Of a stretch of DNA of 64,000 bases, positions 8,136-14,834 are shown in pieces. Every line of letters starts with the position of its first letter. Within the stretch, counting starts at the first letter, position 1. This DNA comes from DASRTE01 sp035656095 (GTDB taxonomy: Bacteria > Actinomycetota > Actinomycetes > Jiangellales > Jiangellaceae): NCBI GenBank assembly GCA_035656095.1, contig DASRTE010000121.1, positions 1 through 64,000 of the forward strand, given 5' to 3'. The notes under the pieces were generated by a model. It searched no databases and had not been told where the DNA came from. It saw only the letters and a program-made list of their open reading frames with translations. Both the position numbers and the translations under genes were made by a program.

Positions 8136-8660
8136 ATGAGCAAGCACACGCTGTCGGTCCTGGTCGAGAACAAGCCCGGCGTCCTGGCCAGGATCGCCGC
8201 GCTGTTCTCGCGCCGGGGCTTCAACATCGACTCCTTGGCGGTCGGGCCCACCGAACACCCGTCGGTGTCCCGGATGACCGTCGTCGTCGACGTCGAGGAC
8301 CAGCCGCTCGAACAGGTCACCAAGCAGCTCAACAAGCTGGTGAACGTCATCAAGATCGTCGAGCTCGATCCCGGCCACTCGGTGCAACGCGAGCTGCTCC
8401 TGCTCAAGGTGAAGGCCGACCTCGAGTCCCGTTCGCATGTGCTGGAGACCGTCCAGCTCTTCCGTGCCAAGGTCGTCGACGTCGCTCCCGACGCGGTGAC
8501 GATCGAGGCGACCGGATCGCCGGACAAGCTGGACGCTCTGCTGCGCGTGCTCGAGCCGTTCGGGATCCGCGAGTTGGTCCAGTCCGGGGTCGTCGCCGTC
8601 GGGCGCGGCTCCCGGTCGATCACCGACCGCACGCTGCGCCCACTCGACCGCACCGCCTAG
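8136..8660 (+). CDS. ilvN: Acetolactate synthase, regulatory small subunit
   Basis: 174 residues. An N-terminal ACT domain (LSVLVENKPGVLARIAALFSRRG, about 5-75) binds valine and gives feedback inhibition; the C-terminal ALS_ss_C domain (ELLLLKVKAD onward) activates IlvB. The ATG at 8136 is eight bases after the ilvB stop, so co-translation is expected. Length and motifs are standard. Confidence 0.96.
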   Translation: MSKHTLSVLVENKPGVLARIAALFSRRGFNIDSLAVGPTEHPSVSRMTVVVDVEDQPLEQVTKQLNKLVNVIKIVELDPGHSVQRELLLLKVKADLESRSHVLETVQLFRAKVVDVAPDAVTIEATGSPDKLDALLRVLEPFGIRELVQSGVVAVGRGSRSITDRTLRPLDRTA

Positions 8661-8693
8661 CCCCCGCCGCACCACGCACCGAAGGAGATGCTC

Positions 8694-9722
8694 GTGGCCG
8701 AACTGTTCTACGACGACGACGCCGACCTGTCACTCGTCCAGTCCCGCAACGTCGCCGTGCTGGGCTACGGCAGCCAGGGACACGCCCACGCGCTGAGCCT
8801 GCGCGACTCCGGAGTCGACGTGCGTGTCGGGCTGCCGGAGGCTTCGAAGAGCCGTGCCAAGGCCGAGGCCGAGGGGCTGCGGGTGGTTGCCCCGTACGAG
8901 GCGTGTGAAGAGGCCGACCTCGTGGTGATCCTCGCGCCGGACCCCGTTCAGCGCCATCTCTACGCCGACGCCGTGGAGCCCAACCTGGTCGACGGGGACG
9001 CCCTGTTCTTCGGGCACGGGTTCAACATCCGATTCGGATACGTCAAGCCTCCGGCCGGCGTGGACGTGTGCATGGTCGCGCCGAAGGGTCCGGGCCACCT
9101 GGTGCGGCGTGAGTTCTCCGACGGTCGCGGTGTGCCGGTGCTGGTCGCGGTCGAGCAGGACGCCACCGGGAACGCGTGGCAGCTGACACTTGCGTACGCG
9201 AAGGCGATCGGCGGGCTGCGCGCCGGAGGCATCAGGACCACCTTCACCGAGGAGACGGAGACCGATCTGTTCGGTGAGCAGGCCGTCCTGTGCGGCGGCG
9301 TCTCCCGGTTGGTGCAGACCGGGTTCGAGACGCTCACCGAGGCCGGATACCAGCCGGAGATCGCCTACTTCGAGTGTCTGCACGAGCTCAAGCTGATCGT
9401 CGACCTCATGTACGAGGGCGGCATCGCCAAGCAGCGCTGGTCGGTGTCGGACACCGCCGAGTACGGTGACTACACCTCCGGCCCCAAGATCATCGACGAG
9501 TCGGTGAAGCAGCGGATGCGGCAGATCCTCCGTGAGGTGCAGGACGGGTCGTGGGCCGCGGGATTCATCGCCGACCAGGATGCCGGCGCTCCCGAGTTCA
9601 AGCGCCTTCGAGCGGAGGGCGAGCAGCACCCGATCGAGGCCACCGGGCGCGAGCTACGCAAGCTCATGAGCTGGGTGAAGTCGGCCGACGACGACTACAC
9701 GGAGGGCACCGCCGCCCGCTAG
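8694..9722 (+). CDS. ilvC: Ketol-acid reductoisomerase
   Basis: 342 residues. The open frame allows ATG 8688, but AAGGAG at 8682-8687 touches that codon; GTG 8694 has ideal six-base spacing and gives the usual start MAELFYDDDADL. The NADPH-binding motif is VAVLGYGSQGHAHALSLRDSG; the knotted C-terminal domain carries the Mg-binding acidic residues (FGEQAVLCGG, YFECLHELKLIVDLMYEGG). It isomerises and reduces acetolactate or acetohydroxybutyrate. Third gene of the attenuated ilvBNC operon. Confidence 0.97.
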   Translation: MAELFYDDDADLSLVQSRNVAVLGYGSQGHAHALSLRDSGVDVRVGLPEASKSRAKAEAEGLRVVAPYEACEEADLVVILAPDPVQRHLYADAVEPNLVDGDALFFGHGFNIRFGYVKPPAGVDVCMVAPKGPGHLVRREFSDGRGVPVLVAVEQDATGNAWQLTLAYAKAIGGLRAGGIRTTFTEETETDLFGEQAVLCGGVSRLVQTGFETLTEAGYQPEIAYFECLHELKLIVDLMYEGGIAKQRWSVSDTAEYGDYTSGPKIIDESVKQRMRQILREVQDGSWAAGFIADQDAGAPEFKRLRAEGEQHPIEATGRELRKLMSWVKSADDDYTEGTAAR

Positions 9723-9750
9723 GTCGTCGTGTTCGGCCGGGCGGGCGGGA

Positions 9751-9756
9751 TAAACT
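9751..9756 (+). promoter_or_regulatory. Possible -10 box for serA (TAAACT)
   Basis: TAAACT stands out in the 103-base ilvC-serA gap and fits TAnnnT. It would place transcription start near 9763 with a leader of about 60 bases. No good -35 is visible, so this is weak. Confidence 0.3.
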
Positions 9757-9825
9757 CCCTGGGGTCGGGCCCACAGTTGCGCCCCGTCACCGCATTCACG
9801 ACGCGAATTGAGGGTGCACCCCATC

Positions 9826-11415
9826 GTGAGAAAGCCCGTCGTCCTGATCGCCGAGGAGCTGTCGCCTGCCACCGTGGAGGCGCTCGGGCCCGACTTCGAG
9901 ATCCGTTACTGCGACGGCTCCGACCGGGAGGCCCTGCTGGCGGCGGTTCCCGACTGCGATGCGCTGCTCATCCGCAGCGCGACCACCGTCGACGCCGAGG
10001 TCATCGCCGCCGCCGGCAACCTGCATGTGATCGCCCGCGCCGGCGTCGGGCTCGACAACGTCGACGTCCGCGCGGCCACCCAGGCCGGCGTGATGGTCGT
10101 CAACGCTCCGACCGCGAACATCGTCAGTGCCGCCGAGATGGCGATCGGGCTCCTGCTGGCCACGGCTCGCAACATCACATCCGCGAATGCGGCGCTCCGC
10201 GCCGGTGAGTGGAAGCGCAGCAAGTACTCCGGCGCGGAGCTGTACGAGAAGACGGCCGGCATCGTCGGCCTGGGGCGCGTCGGCATCCTGGTCGCGCAGC
10301 GACTGTCCGCGTTCGGGATGAAGGTCATTGCGCACGACCCATACGTGCCCGCCGCTCGAGCGGCACAGATGGGCGTCCGGAGCGTCTCGCTGGACGAGCT
10401 CCTGCGGGAGAGCGACGTCATTTCCGTCCACCTCCCCAAGACACCGGAGACGGTCGGCCTCATCGGCGAGCAGGCACTGGCGAAGGTCAAGCCGACGGTG
10501 CGGATCGTCAACGCGGCTCGCGGCGGAATCGTCGACGAGCACGCCCTTGCCCTGGCCATCAAGGAGGGGCGGGTGGCCGGGGCCGGAGTCGACGTGTTCG
10601 CCAGCGAGCCGTGCACCGACTCGCCACTGTTCCACTTCGACAGCGTCGTGGTCACACCCCACCTGGGTGCGTCCACAGCCGAGGCGCAGGAGAAGGCAGG
10701 CGTCGCGGTGGCGCGTTCGGTCCGGCTGGCGCTGGCCGGCGAGCTCGTTCCCGACGCGGTCAACGTCAAGGGTGGCGCCATCGCCGAGGACGTCAGGCCG
10801 GGCATCCCACTGGCAGAGAAGCTCGGTCGCATCTTCACCGCGCTCGCCGGCGGCGTCGCGGTGCAGCTCGACGTCGAAGTACGCGGCGAAATCGTCCAGC
10901 ACGACGTGAAGATCCTGGAGCTGGCAGCACTCAAGGGCGTCTTCGCCGACGTCGTGGAGGACCCGGTCACCTACGTCAACGCCCCCGTGATCGCGGTCGA
11001 CCGCGGGGTGGCGGTGCGCCTGGTCACCGACGAGGAGTCGCCCGACCACCGCAACCTGGTCACGGTCCGCGGCACGCTGGCCGACGGCCGGACGCTCTCG
11101 GTGTCCGGCACGCTGACCGGGCCGAGGCATGTCGAGAAGATCGTCGAGGTTCTCGGCTACGACATGGAGGTGCAGCCGAGCGAGCACATGGCGTTCCTCC
11201 GCTACGACGACAGGCCCGGCGTCGTCGGCACGGTCGGCCGTATTCTCGGCGAGGCGAACGTCAACATCGCAGGCATGCAGGTCAGCCGCGACTCGCGAGG
11301 CGGTCACGCCATGGTCGCCATGACCGTGGACCAGGCGATCCCGGCCCGGGCGCTCGAGAGCATCGTGGCCGCCATCGACGCCGAATGGGGCCGTGCGGTC
11401 GACCTCGAAGCGTGA
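9826..11415 (+). CDS. serA: D-3-phosphoglycerate dehydrogenase
   Basis: 529 residues from GTG 9826 (MRKPVVLIAEELSPATVE), the normal start of actinobacterial SerA; TTG 9808 and GTG 9814 are possible but extend it atypically. Substrate domain, then NAD-binding IVGLGRVGILVAQRL, catalytic NAARGGIVDEHAL and PHLGASTAEAQEKAG, then the long-form intervening (ASB) domain (about 315-450) and a C-terminal ACT domain (MAFLRYDDRPGVVGTVGRIL) that binds serine. It is the first step of serine synthesis. It follows ilvC after 103 bases and may have its own promoter. Confidence 0.96.
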   Translation: MRKPVVLIAEELSPATVEALGPDFEIRYCDGSDREALLAAVPDCDALLIRSATTVDAEVIAAAGNLHVIARAGVGLDNVDVRAATQAGVMVVNAPTANIVSAAEMAIGLLLATARNITSANAALRAGEWKRSKYSGAELYEKTAGIVGLGRVGILVAQRLSAFGMKVIAHDPYVPAARAAQMGVRSVSLDELLRESDVISVHLPKTPETVGLIGEQALAKVKPTVRIVNAARGGIVDEHALALAIKEGRVAGAGVDVFASEPCTDSPLFHFDSVVVTPHLGASTAEAQEKAGVAVARSVRLALAGELVPDAVNVKGGAIAEDVRPGIPLAEKLGRIFTALAGGVAVQLDVEVRGEIVQHDVKILELAALKGVFADVVEDPVTYVNAPVIAVDRGVAVRLVTDEESPDHRNLVTVRGTLADGRTLSVSGTLTGPRHVEKIVEVLGYDMEVQPSEHMAFLRYDDRPGVVGTVGRILGEANVNIAGMQVSRDSRGGHAMVAMTVDQAIPARALESIVAAIDAEWGRAVDLEA

Positions 11416-11435
11416 GCGGAACCCCCACCGGCAAA

Positions 11436-11450
11436 TCTCGGCATCCGAGA
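11436..11450 (+). terminator. Hairpin just after serA
   Basis: TCTCGG, three-base loop CAT, CCGAGA, 20 bases after the serA stop. No T-run follows, so termination is a guess from position. Confidence 0.35.
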
Positions 11451-11729
11451 CCACCGTCCCGCCGCCGGGACAGTTCCACGGCCGAGTCGATAGGGTCCGC
11501 AGGGTCATGGCGTGGTCGGTACGGATTCTTCGCCGCCGCGACGGGGCCCGATAGGCCGGCTCCTCGTCGCGGAGTCTGGCGTTCCCGCTGGCCGACCGTT
11601 CCCAGACGAGGGAGCACCCGCGATCCGGGCCCTCCGCCGGACGATTCCCACGGCGCCGCCACGAACCGGCCCGTGTCCAGGCGGTACCGCTACCCCGTCG
11701 ATCCGACATCCGACAGACGGGGCACGATC

Positions 11730-11813
11730 ATGACCGAAGAACAGCAGAACGCCCAGCACGCGTTGCAGGAAGCGATGGACCGTCGCGACAACGGCGGCGA
11801 GACCGGCCACTGA
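11730..11813 (+). CDS. Possible 27-residue acidic/polar peptide
   Basis: ATG 11730 opens a short frame (MTEEQQNAQHALQEAMDRR, then eight more residues) that ends 18 bases before a strong hairpin. The composition is helical and polar. There is no clear ribosome binding site beyond a GGGG, and no family is recognised. It could equally be noncoding. Confidence 0.22.
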   Translation: MTEEQQNAQHALQEAMDRRDNGGETGH

Positions 11814-11831
11814 CGCGGCTGGAACACCAGC

Positions 11832-11864
11832 TGGGCCCGCGCCTACGGGGGAGGTGCGGGCCCA
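11832..11864 (+). terminator. Strong hairpin upstream of leuB
   Basis: TGGGCCCGC pairs perfectly with GCGGGCCCA and the stem continues GCC/GGT, giving 12 bp around a nine-base loop. There is no T-run, which is common for actinobacterial terminators. It would end transcription from the serA side before the leuB promoter. Confidence 0.5.
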
Positions 11865-11917
11865 TCCGGCGATGTCCGGATCGCGGGACGGCCGTACCGG
11901 CGTGCGGGACGCACCCG

Positions 11918-11923
11918 TACGGT
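11918..11923 (+). promoter_or_regulatory. -10 box of a leaderless promoter for leuB (TACGGT)
   Basis: TACGGT, seven bases, ATG 11931. The box overlaps an alternative GTG at 11922, which argues that 11931 is the true start. Confidence 0.5.
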
Positions 11924-11930
11924 GACCCGC

Positions 11931-12974
11931 ATGTCGCGCAGCATCAACCTCGCCGTCGTCGGCGGCGACGGGATCGGTCCCGAGGTCGTCGCCCAAGGGC
12001 TGAAGGTCCTGGAGGCGGTCCTGTCGGGGACGGACACCAAGGTCGAGACGACGTCGTACGATCTCGGCGCCCGCCGTTGGCACACCACCGGTGAGACGCT
12101 GCCCGACTCCGTACTCGCCGAGCTCCGTGAGCACGACGCGATCCTGCTCGGTGCCGTCGGCGATCCCAGCGTCCCCAGCGGCGTTCTCGAGCGGGGTCTG
12201 CTGCTCAAACTGCGCTTCACGTTGGACCACTACGTCAACCTGAGGCCGTCCCGACTCTTCCCCGGGGTGCCGACCCCGCTTCGTGAGCCAGGCCCGGTCG
12301 ACTTCGTCGTAGTGCGCGAGGGCACGGAGGGGCCTTACGTCGGCAACGGCGGGGCCGTTCGGGTGGGCACGCCGGCTGAGATCGCCAACGAGGTCAGTGT
12401 CAACACCGCCTTCGGCGTCGAGCGGGTGGTGCGGGACGCGTTCGCCCGTGCTGCGGCCCGCCCGCGCCGCACGCTCACGTACGTGCACAAGCACAACGTC
12501 CTCGTGTATGCCGGTCATCTCTGGCGGCGCATCGTCGAGCGGGTGGGTGCGGAGTACCCGTCGGTCGCGGTCGACTACCTGCACGTCGACGCGGCGACGA
12601 TCGTCCTCGTCACCGACCCCGCACGCTTCGACGTGATCGTCACCGACAACCTGTTCGGGGACATACTCACCGACCTGGCCGCGGCGGTGACCGGCGGGAT
12701 CGGGCTCGCGGCCAGCGGGAACATCAACCCGGACCGTGCGGTGCCGTCGATGTTCGAGCCCGTGCACGGCTCGGCGCCGGACATCGCCGGTCAGGGGGTC
12801 GCCGACCCCACCGCTGCGGTGCTCTCGGTCGCCATGCTGCTCGACCACCTCGATCTCGGCGACGCAGCCCGCCGGGTCCAGGACGCCGTCGCCTCCGACC
12901 TTGCCGAGCGGGGACCGGCCGAACGCACCACGGCACAGGTCGGCGACGCCATCGCCGCGCGCATCGGCGCCTGA
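11931..12974 (+). CDS. leuB: 3-isopropylmalate dehydrogenase
   Basis: 347 residues from ATG 11931 (MSRSINLAVVGGDGIGPEV), preferred over GTG 11922 because of the leaderless box. It is an NAD-dependent oxidative decarboxylase of the beta-hydroxyacid family: substrate Arg residues lie in LKLRFTLDHYVNLRPSRLF, the metal-binding Asp residues in VTDNLFGDILTDLAAAVTGGIG, and the NAD-binding site in EPVHGSAPDIAGQGVADPTAA. It acts in leucine synthesis with LeuCD further along; the pathway's LeuA is not in the window. The same fold includes tartrate and 3-methylmalate dehydrogenases, but context makes LeuB the clear choice. Confidence 0.95.
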   Translation: MSRSINLAVVGGDGIGPEVVAQGLKVLEAVLSGTDTKVETTSYDLGARRWHTTGETLPDSVLAELREHDAILLGAVGDPSVPSGVLERGLLLKLRFTLDHYVNLRPSRLFPGVPTPLREPGPVDFVVVREGTEGPYVGNGGAVRVGTPAEIANEVSVNTAFGVERVVRDAFARAAARPRRTLTYVHKHNVLVYAGHLWRRIVERVGAEYPSVAVDYLHVDAATIVLVTDPARFDVIVTDNLFGDILTDLAAAVTGGIGLAASGNINPDRAVPSMFEPVHGSAPDIAGQGVADPTAAVLSVAMLLDHLDLGDAARRVQDAVASDLAERGPAERTTAQVGDAIAARIGA

Positions 12975-12988
12975 ACCGGCATCGCTGC

Positions 12989-13017
12989 TTACCACCGGGT
13001 CTGCGAGCAGGTAGCGT
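12989..13017 (+). promoter_or_regulatory. Candidate promoter for ilvE
   Basis: TTACCA (12989-12994) and TAGCGT (13012-13017) are separated by 17 bases. Transcription would start near 13024 and give a short leader containing GGAGG at 13043-13047, seven bases before ATG 13055. Confidence 0.45.
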
Positions 13018-13054
13018 TCGGTTGGACGTCCTAGTACTTGTCGGAGGTAGCACG

Positions 13055-14152
13055 ATGACCGCCACGGCGCAGCAGCTGGAGTTCTCGACGACCCTGTCGA
13101 CGAACCCGGTACCCGCACCGCAGCGGGCCGAGGTGCTCGCCGAGCCGGGCTTCGGGGTGTGGTTCACCGACCACATGGTCACCGCGACCTGGACGCCGGA
13201 CTCCGGCTGGCACGACGCGGGCGTCCGGCCGTACGCGCCGCTCTCGCTGGACCCGGCGACGGCCGTGTTCCACTACGCACAGTCGATCTTCGAGGGGCTG
13301 AAGGCGTACCGTCACGCCGACGGATCGATCTGGGCGTTCCGCCCCGAGGCCAACGCCGCCCGGTTCGCCCGCAGCGCCCGCCGGATGGCGCTGCCCGAGC
13401 TGCCGGCCGCGGCGTTCGTCGACGCGATCGAGCTCCTCGTGCGCACCGACGCCGAGTGGGTTCCCTCGGGCGGCGAGGCCAGCCTGTACCTGCGGCCGTT
13501 CATGTTCGCCTCCGAGGTGTTCCTCGGCGTTCGTCCGGCGAAGCAGGTCACGTTCTGTGTGATCGCTTCGCCGGCTGGCGCCTACTTCGCCGGCGGCCTC
13601 ACACCGGTCAGCATCTGGCTCTCCGGCGAGTACACGCGCGCTGCTCCCGGAGGTACCGGTGCGGCGAAATGTGCGGGCAACTACGCAGCGAGCCTGATCG
13701 CGCAACAGGAGGCGCTCGAGAACGGGTGCGACCAGGTGTGCTTCCTCGACGCCGTCGACCGCCGATGGGTCGAGGAGCTCGGCGGAATGAACCTCTACTT
13801 CGTCCACGCCGACGGCTCGATCGTCACCCCGGAGCTGACGGGAACGATCCTCGAGGGCGTCACCCGCTCGTCGATCCTCGACCTCGCAGCCGATCTCGGT
13901 CACAAGGTCGAGGAACGACGGGTCGGCATCGACGAGTGGCGCGACGGCGTCGCGTCGGGAGAGATCACCGAGGTGTTCGCCTGCGGCACGGCGGCGGTGA
14001 TCACGCCGCTGGGACGGCTGGCGTGGGACGGCGGCGAGCTGACCATGGGCGACGAGGCGGGCGAGGTCACCTCCCGTCTCCGCGCGGCATTGCTGGACCT
14101 CCAGTACGGCCGCGCCGAGGACACTCGCGGCTGGCTGCACCCCATCACCTGA
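13055..14152 (+). CDS. ilvE: Branched-chain amino acid aminotransferase
   Basis: 365 residues from ATG 13055, set by GGAGG seven bases upstream. Fold-type IV PLP enzyme that transaminates the keto acids to Val, Leu and Ile with glutamate as donor. Motifs: FHYAQSIFEGLKAYR, YLRPFMFASE, the PLP lysine in GAAKCAGNYAAS, and the cofactor-binding segment EELGGMNLYFV with GTILEGVTRSSIL. The frame is open upstream with a DVLVLVGG stretch but this lies at or before the predicted transcription start. Convergent with a GNAT gene across a shared terminator. Confidence 0.96.
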   Translation: MTATAQQLEFSTTLSTNPVPAPQRAEVLAEPGFGVWFTDHMVTATWTPDSGWHDAGVRPYAPLSLDPATAVFHYAQSIFEGLKAYRHADGSIWAFRPEANAARFARSARRMALPELPAAAFVDAIELLVRTDAEWVPSGGEASLYLRPFMFASEVFLGVRPAKQVTFCVIASPAGAYFAGGLTPVSIWLSGEYTRAAPGGTGAAKCAGNYAASLIAQQEALENGCDQVCFLDAVDRRWVEELGGMNLYFVHADGSIVTPELTGTILEGVTRSSILDLAADLGHKVEERRVGIDEWRDGVASGEITEVFACGTAAVITPLGRLAWDGGELTMGDEAGEVTSRLRAALLDLQYGRAEDTRGWLHPIT

Positions 14153-14155
14153 CGG

Positions 14156-14204
14156 TGATCATCGGCACTTCGGGCCGCCCTGGGCACCTGACTGCCGATG
14201 ATCA
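14156..14204. terminator. Bidirectional terminator between ilvE and the GNAT gene
   Basis: Perfect 12-base arms, TGATCATCGGCA (14156-14167) and TGCCGATGATCA (14193-14204), surround a 25-base loop. The right arm includes the stop codon of the minus-strand GNAT gene. Position between two converging genes indicates use in both directions. Confidence 0.6.
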
Positions 14205-14681
14205 GCGCAGGATCCGTTCGAGCTCGAGCTCGTGGCGGAGCGGGATGCCGTCGACCTCCAGTGGGATCGACGGCTTCAGGGTGGCGCGCGACCGGGTGAC
14301 CGCGTCGCGATGGAGCGCGACCAGGTCGAAGCCGCAGCGCTGGTAGAAGCGCAGCGCGCGCGTGTTGTCGTTGGTGGTGATCAGCCAGAGCCGGCGCGCC
14401 CCCGCCGCACGGGCGGCCTGTTCGACAGAGCGGAGCAGGGCAGTGCCGATCCCGCTGCCGCTGTCGACGGCATCCAGGGTGACGACCTCCCACTCCGCAT
14501 CGTCGACGTGGAACGTGAGCAGGCCGACGGCTCGGCCGGACCGGGTCGCGATCAGGCCGGGCAGGGTCGCGGCGTCGTAGAGGACGCCGTGGCCGGCGAC
14601 CGAGGTGGTGCCCCAGGAGCGGGTGAGGATGCCGACGACCGCGTCGCGGTCGGCGTCGGTAAGCGGCCGAATGTCCACCAT
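14202..14681 (-). CDS. GNAT-family N-acetyltransferase
   Basis: 159 residues from ATG 14681 (MVDIRPLTDADRDAVVGIL). The acetyl-CoA binding motif A is TLDAVDSGSGIGTALLRSVEQAA, followed by RRLWLITTNDNTRALRFYQRCGFDLV, the usual last strands of the fold. Acceptor unknown; a small molecule or protein amine is expected. It is monocistronic, reads toward ilvE, and its promoter region is shared with the divergent cimA leader. Confidence 0.88.
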   Translation of the reverse strand: MVDIRPLTDADRDAVVGILTRSWGTTSVAGHGVLYDAATLPGLIATRSGRAVGLLTFHVDDAEWEVVTLDAVDSGSGIGTALLRSVEQAARAAGARRLWLITTNDNTRALRFYQRCGFDLVALHRDAVTRSRATLKPSIPLEVDGIPLRHELELERILR

Positions 14682-14730
14682 GTGGGCAGTGGGTCTCACA
14701 GGCGACCATCGTATGGCAGGCTCGGACGCG

Positions 14731-14757
14731 ATGTCGTCCACCATGATCATTACGTAG
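14731..14757 (+). CDS. Possible isoleucine leader peptide upstream of cimA
   Basis: ATG 14731 opens an eight-codon frame reading MSSTMIIT and stopping at TAG 14755; an inner ATG at 14743 would give MIIT. Two consecutive Ile codons (ATC ATT) just before the stop are suggestive because CimA starts an isoleucine route, and a textbook terminator hairpin follows 29 bases later. Against it, the ribosome binding site is weak and the frame is very short, so chance is possible. Confidence 0.4.
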   Translation: MSSTMIIT

Positions 14758-14786
14758 GCGCGCCGGCCGGAACGACGCCAGCGCGC

Positions 14787-14815
14787 AGACCCTTCGCATC
14801 CGCGAGGGGTCTTTC
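14787..14815 (+). terminator. Intrinsic terminator/attenuator directly upstream of cimA
   Basis: AGACCCTTCGC (14787-14797) pairs along all 11 positions (one G-T) with GCGAGGGGTCT (14802-14812) around loop ATCC, and T residues follow. It ends about ten bases before the cimA ribosome binding site AGGGG. A terminator this close to a start codon and pointing into the gene implies regulated read-through. Confidence 0.65.
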
Positions 14816-14834
14816 GCATTCTCCAGGGGTTTCC

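Larger units (their letters stand above)
11416..11929 (+). other. 514-base intergenic region with strong hairpins between serA and leuB
   Basis: No convincing long gene on either strand. It holds a serA-proximal hairpin (11436-11450), a second short stem GTCCCG/CGGGAC (11456-11471), a TAGGGT box (11491-11496), a long imperfect stem pairing 11559-11568 with 11605-11615 (one bulged G), a 27-codon frame (11730-11813) and a strong hairpin (11832-11864). The order box-structure-hairpin could be a separate small transcript of about 360 nt. leuB itself seems to start from a leaderless promoter at the right end. Confidence 0.4.

Noticed and set aside
11512..11733. 73-codon plus-strand frame in the serA-leuB gap
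   Set aside because: Composition is Pro/Arg-rich and random, no ribosome binding site, and it overlaps predicted RNA stems.
14682..14834. T-box riboswitch upstream of cimA
   Set aside because: No T-box core sequence or specifier-loop layout is visible; a short leader frame with a terminator fits better.
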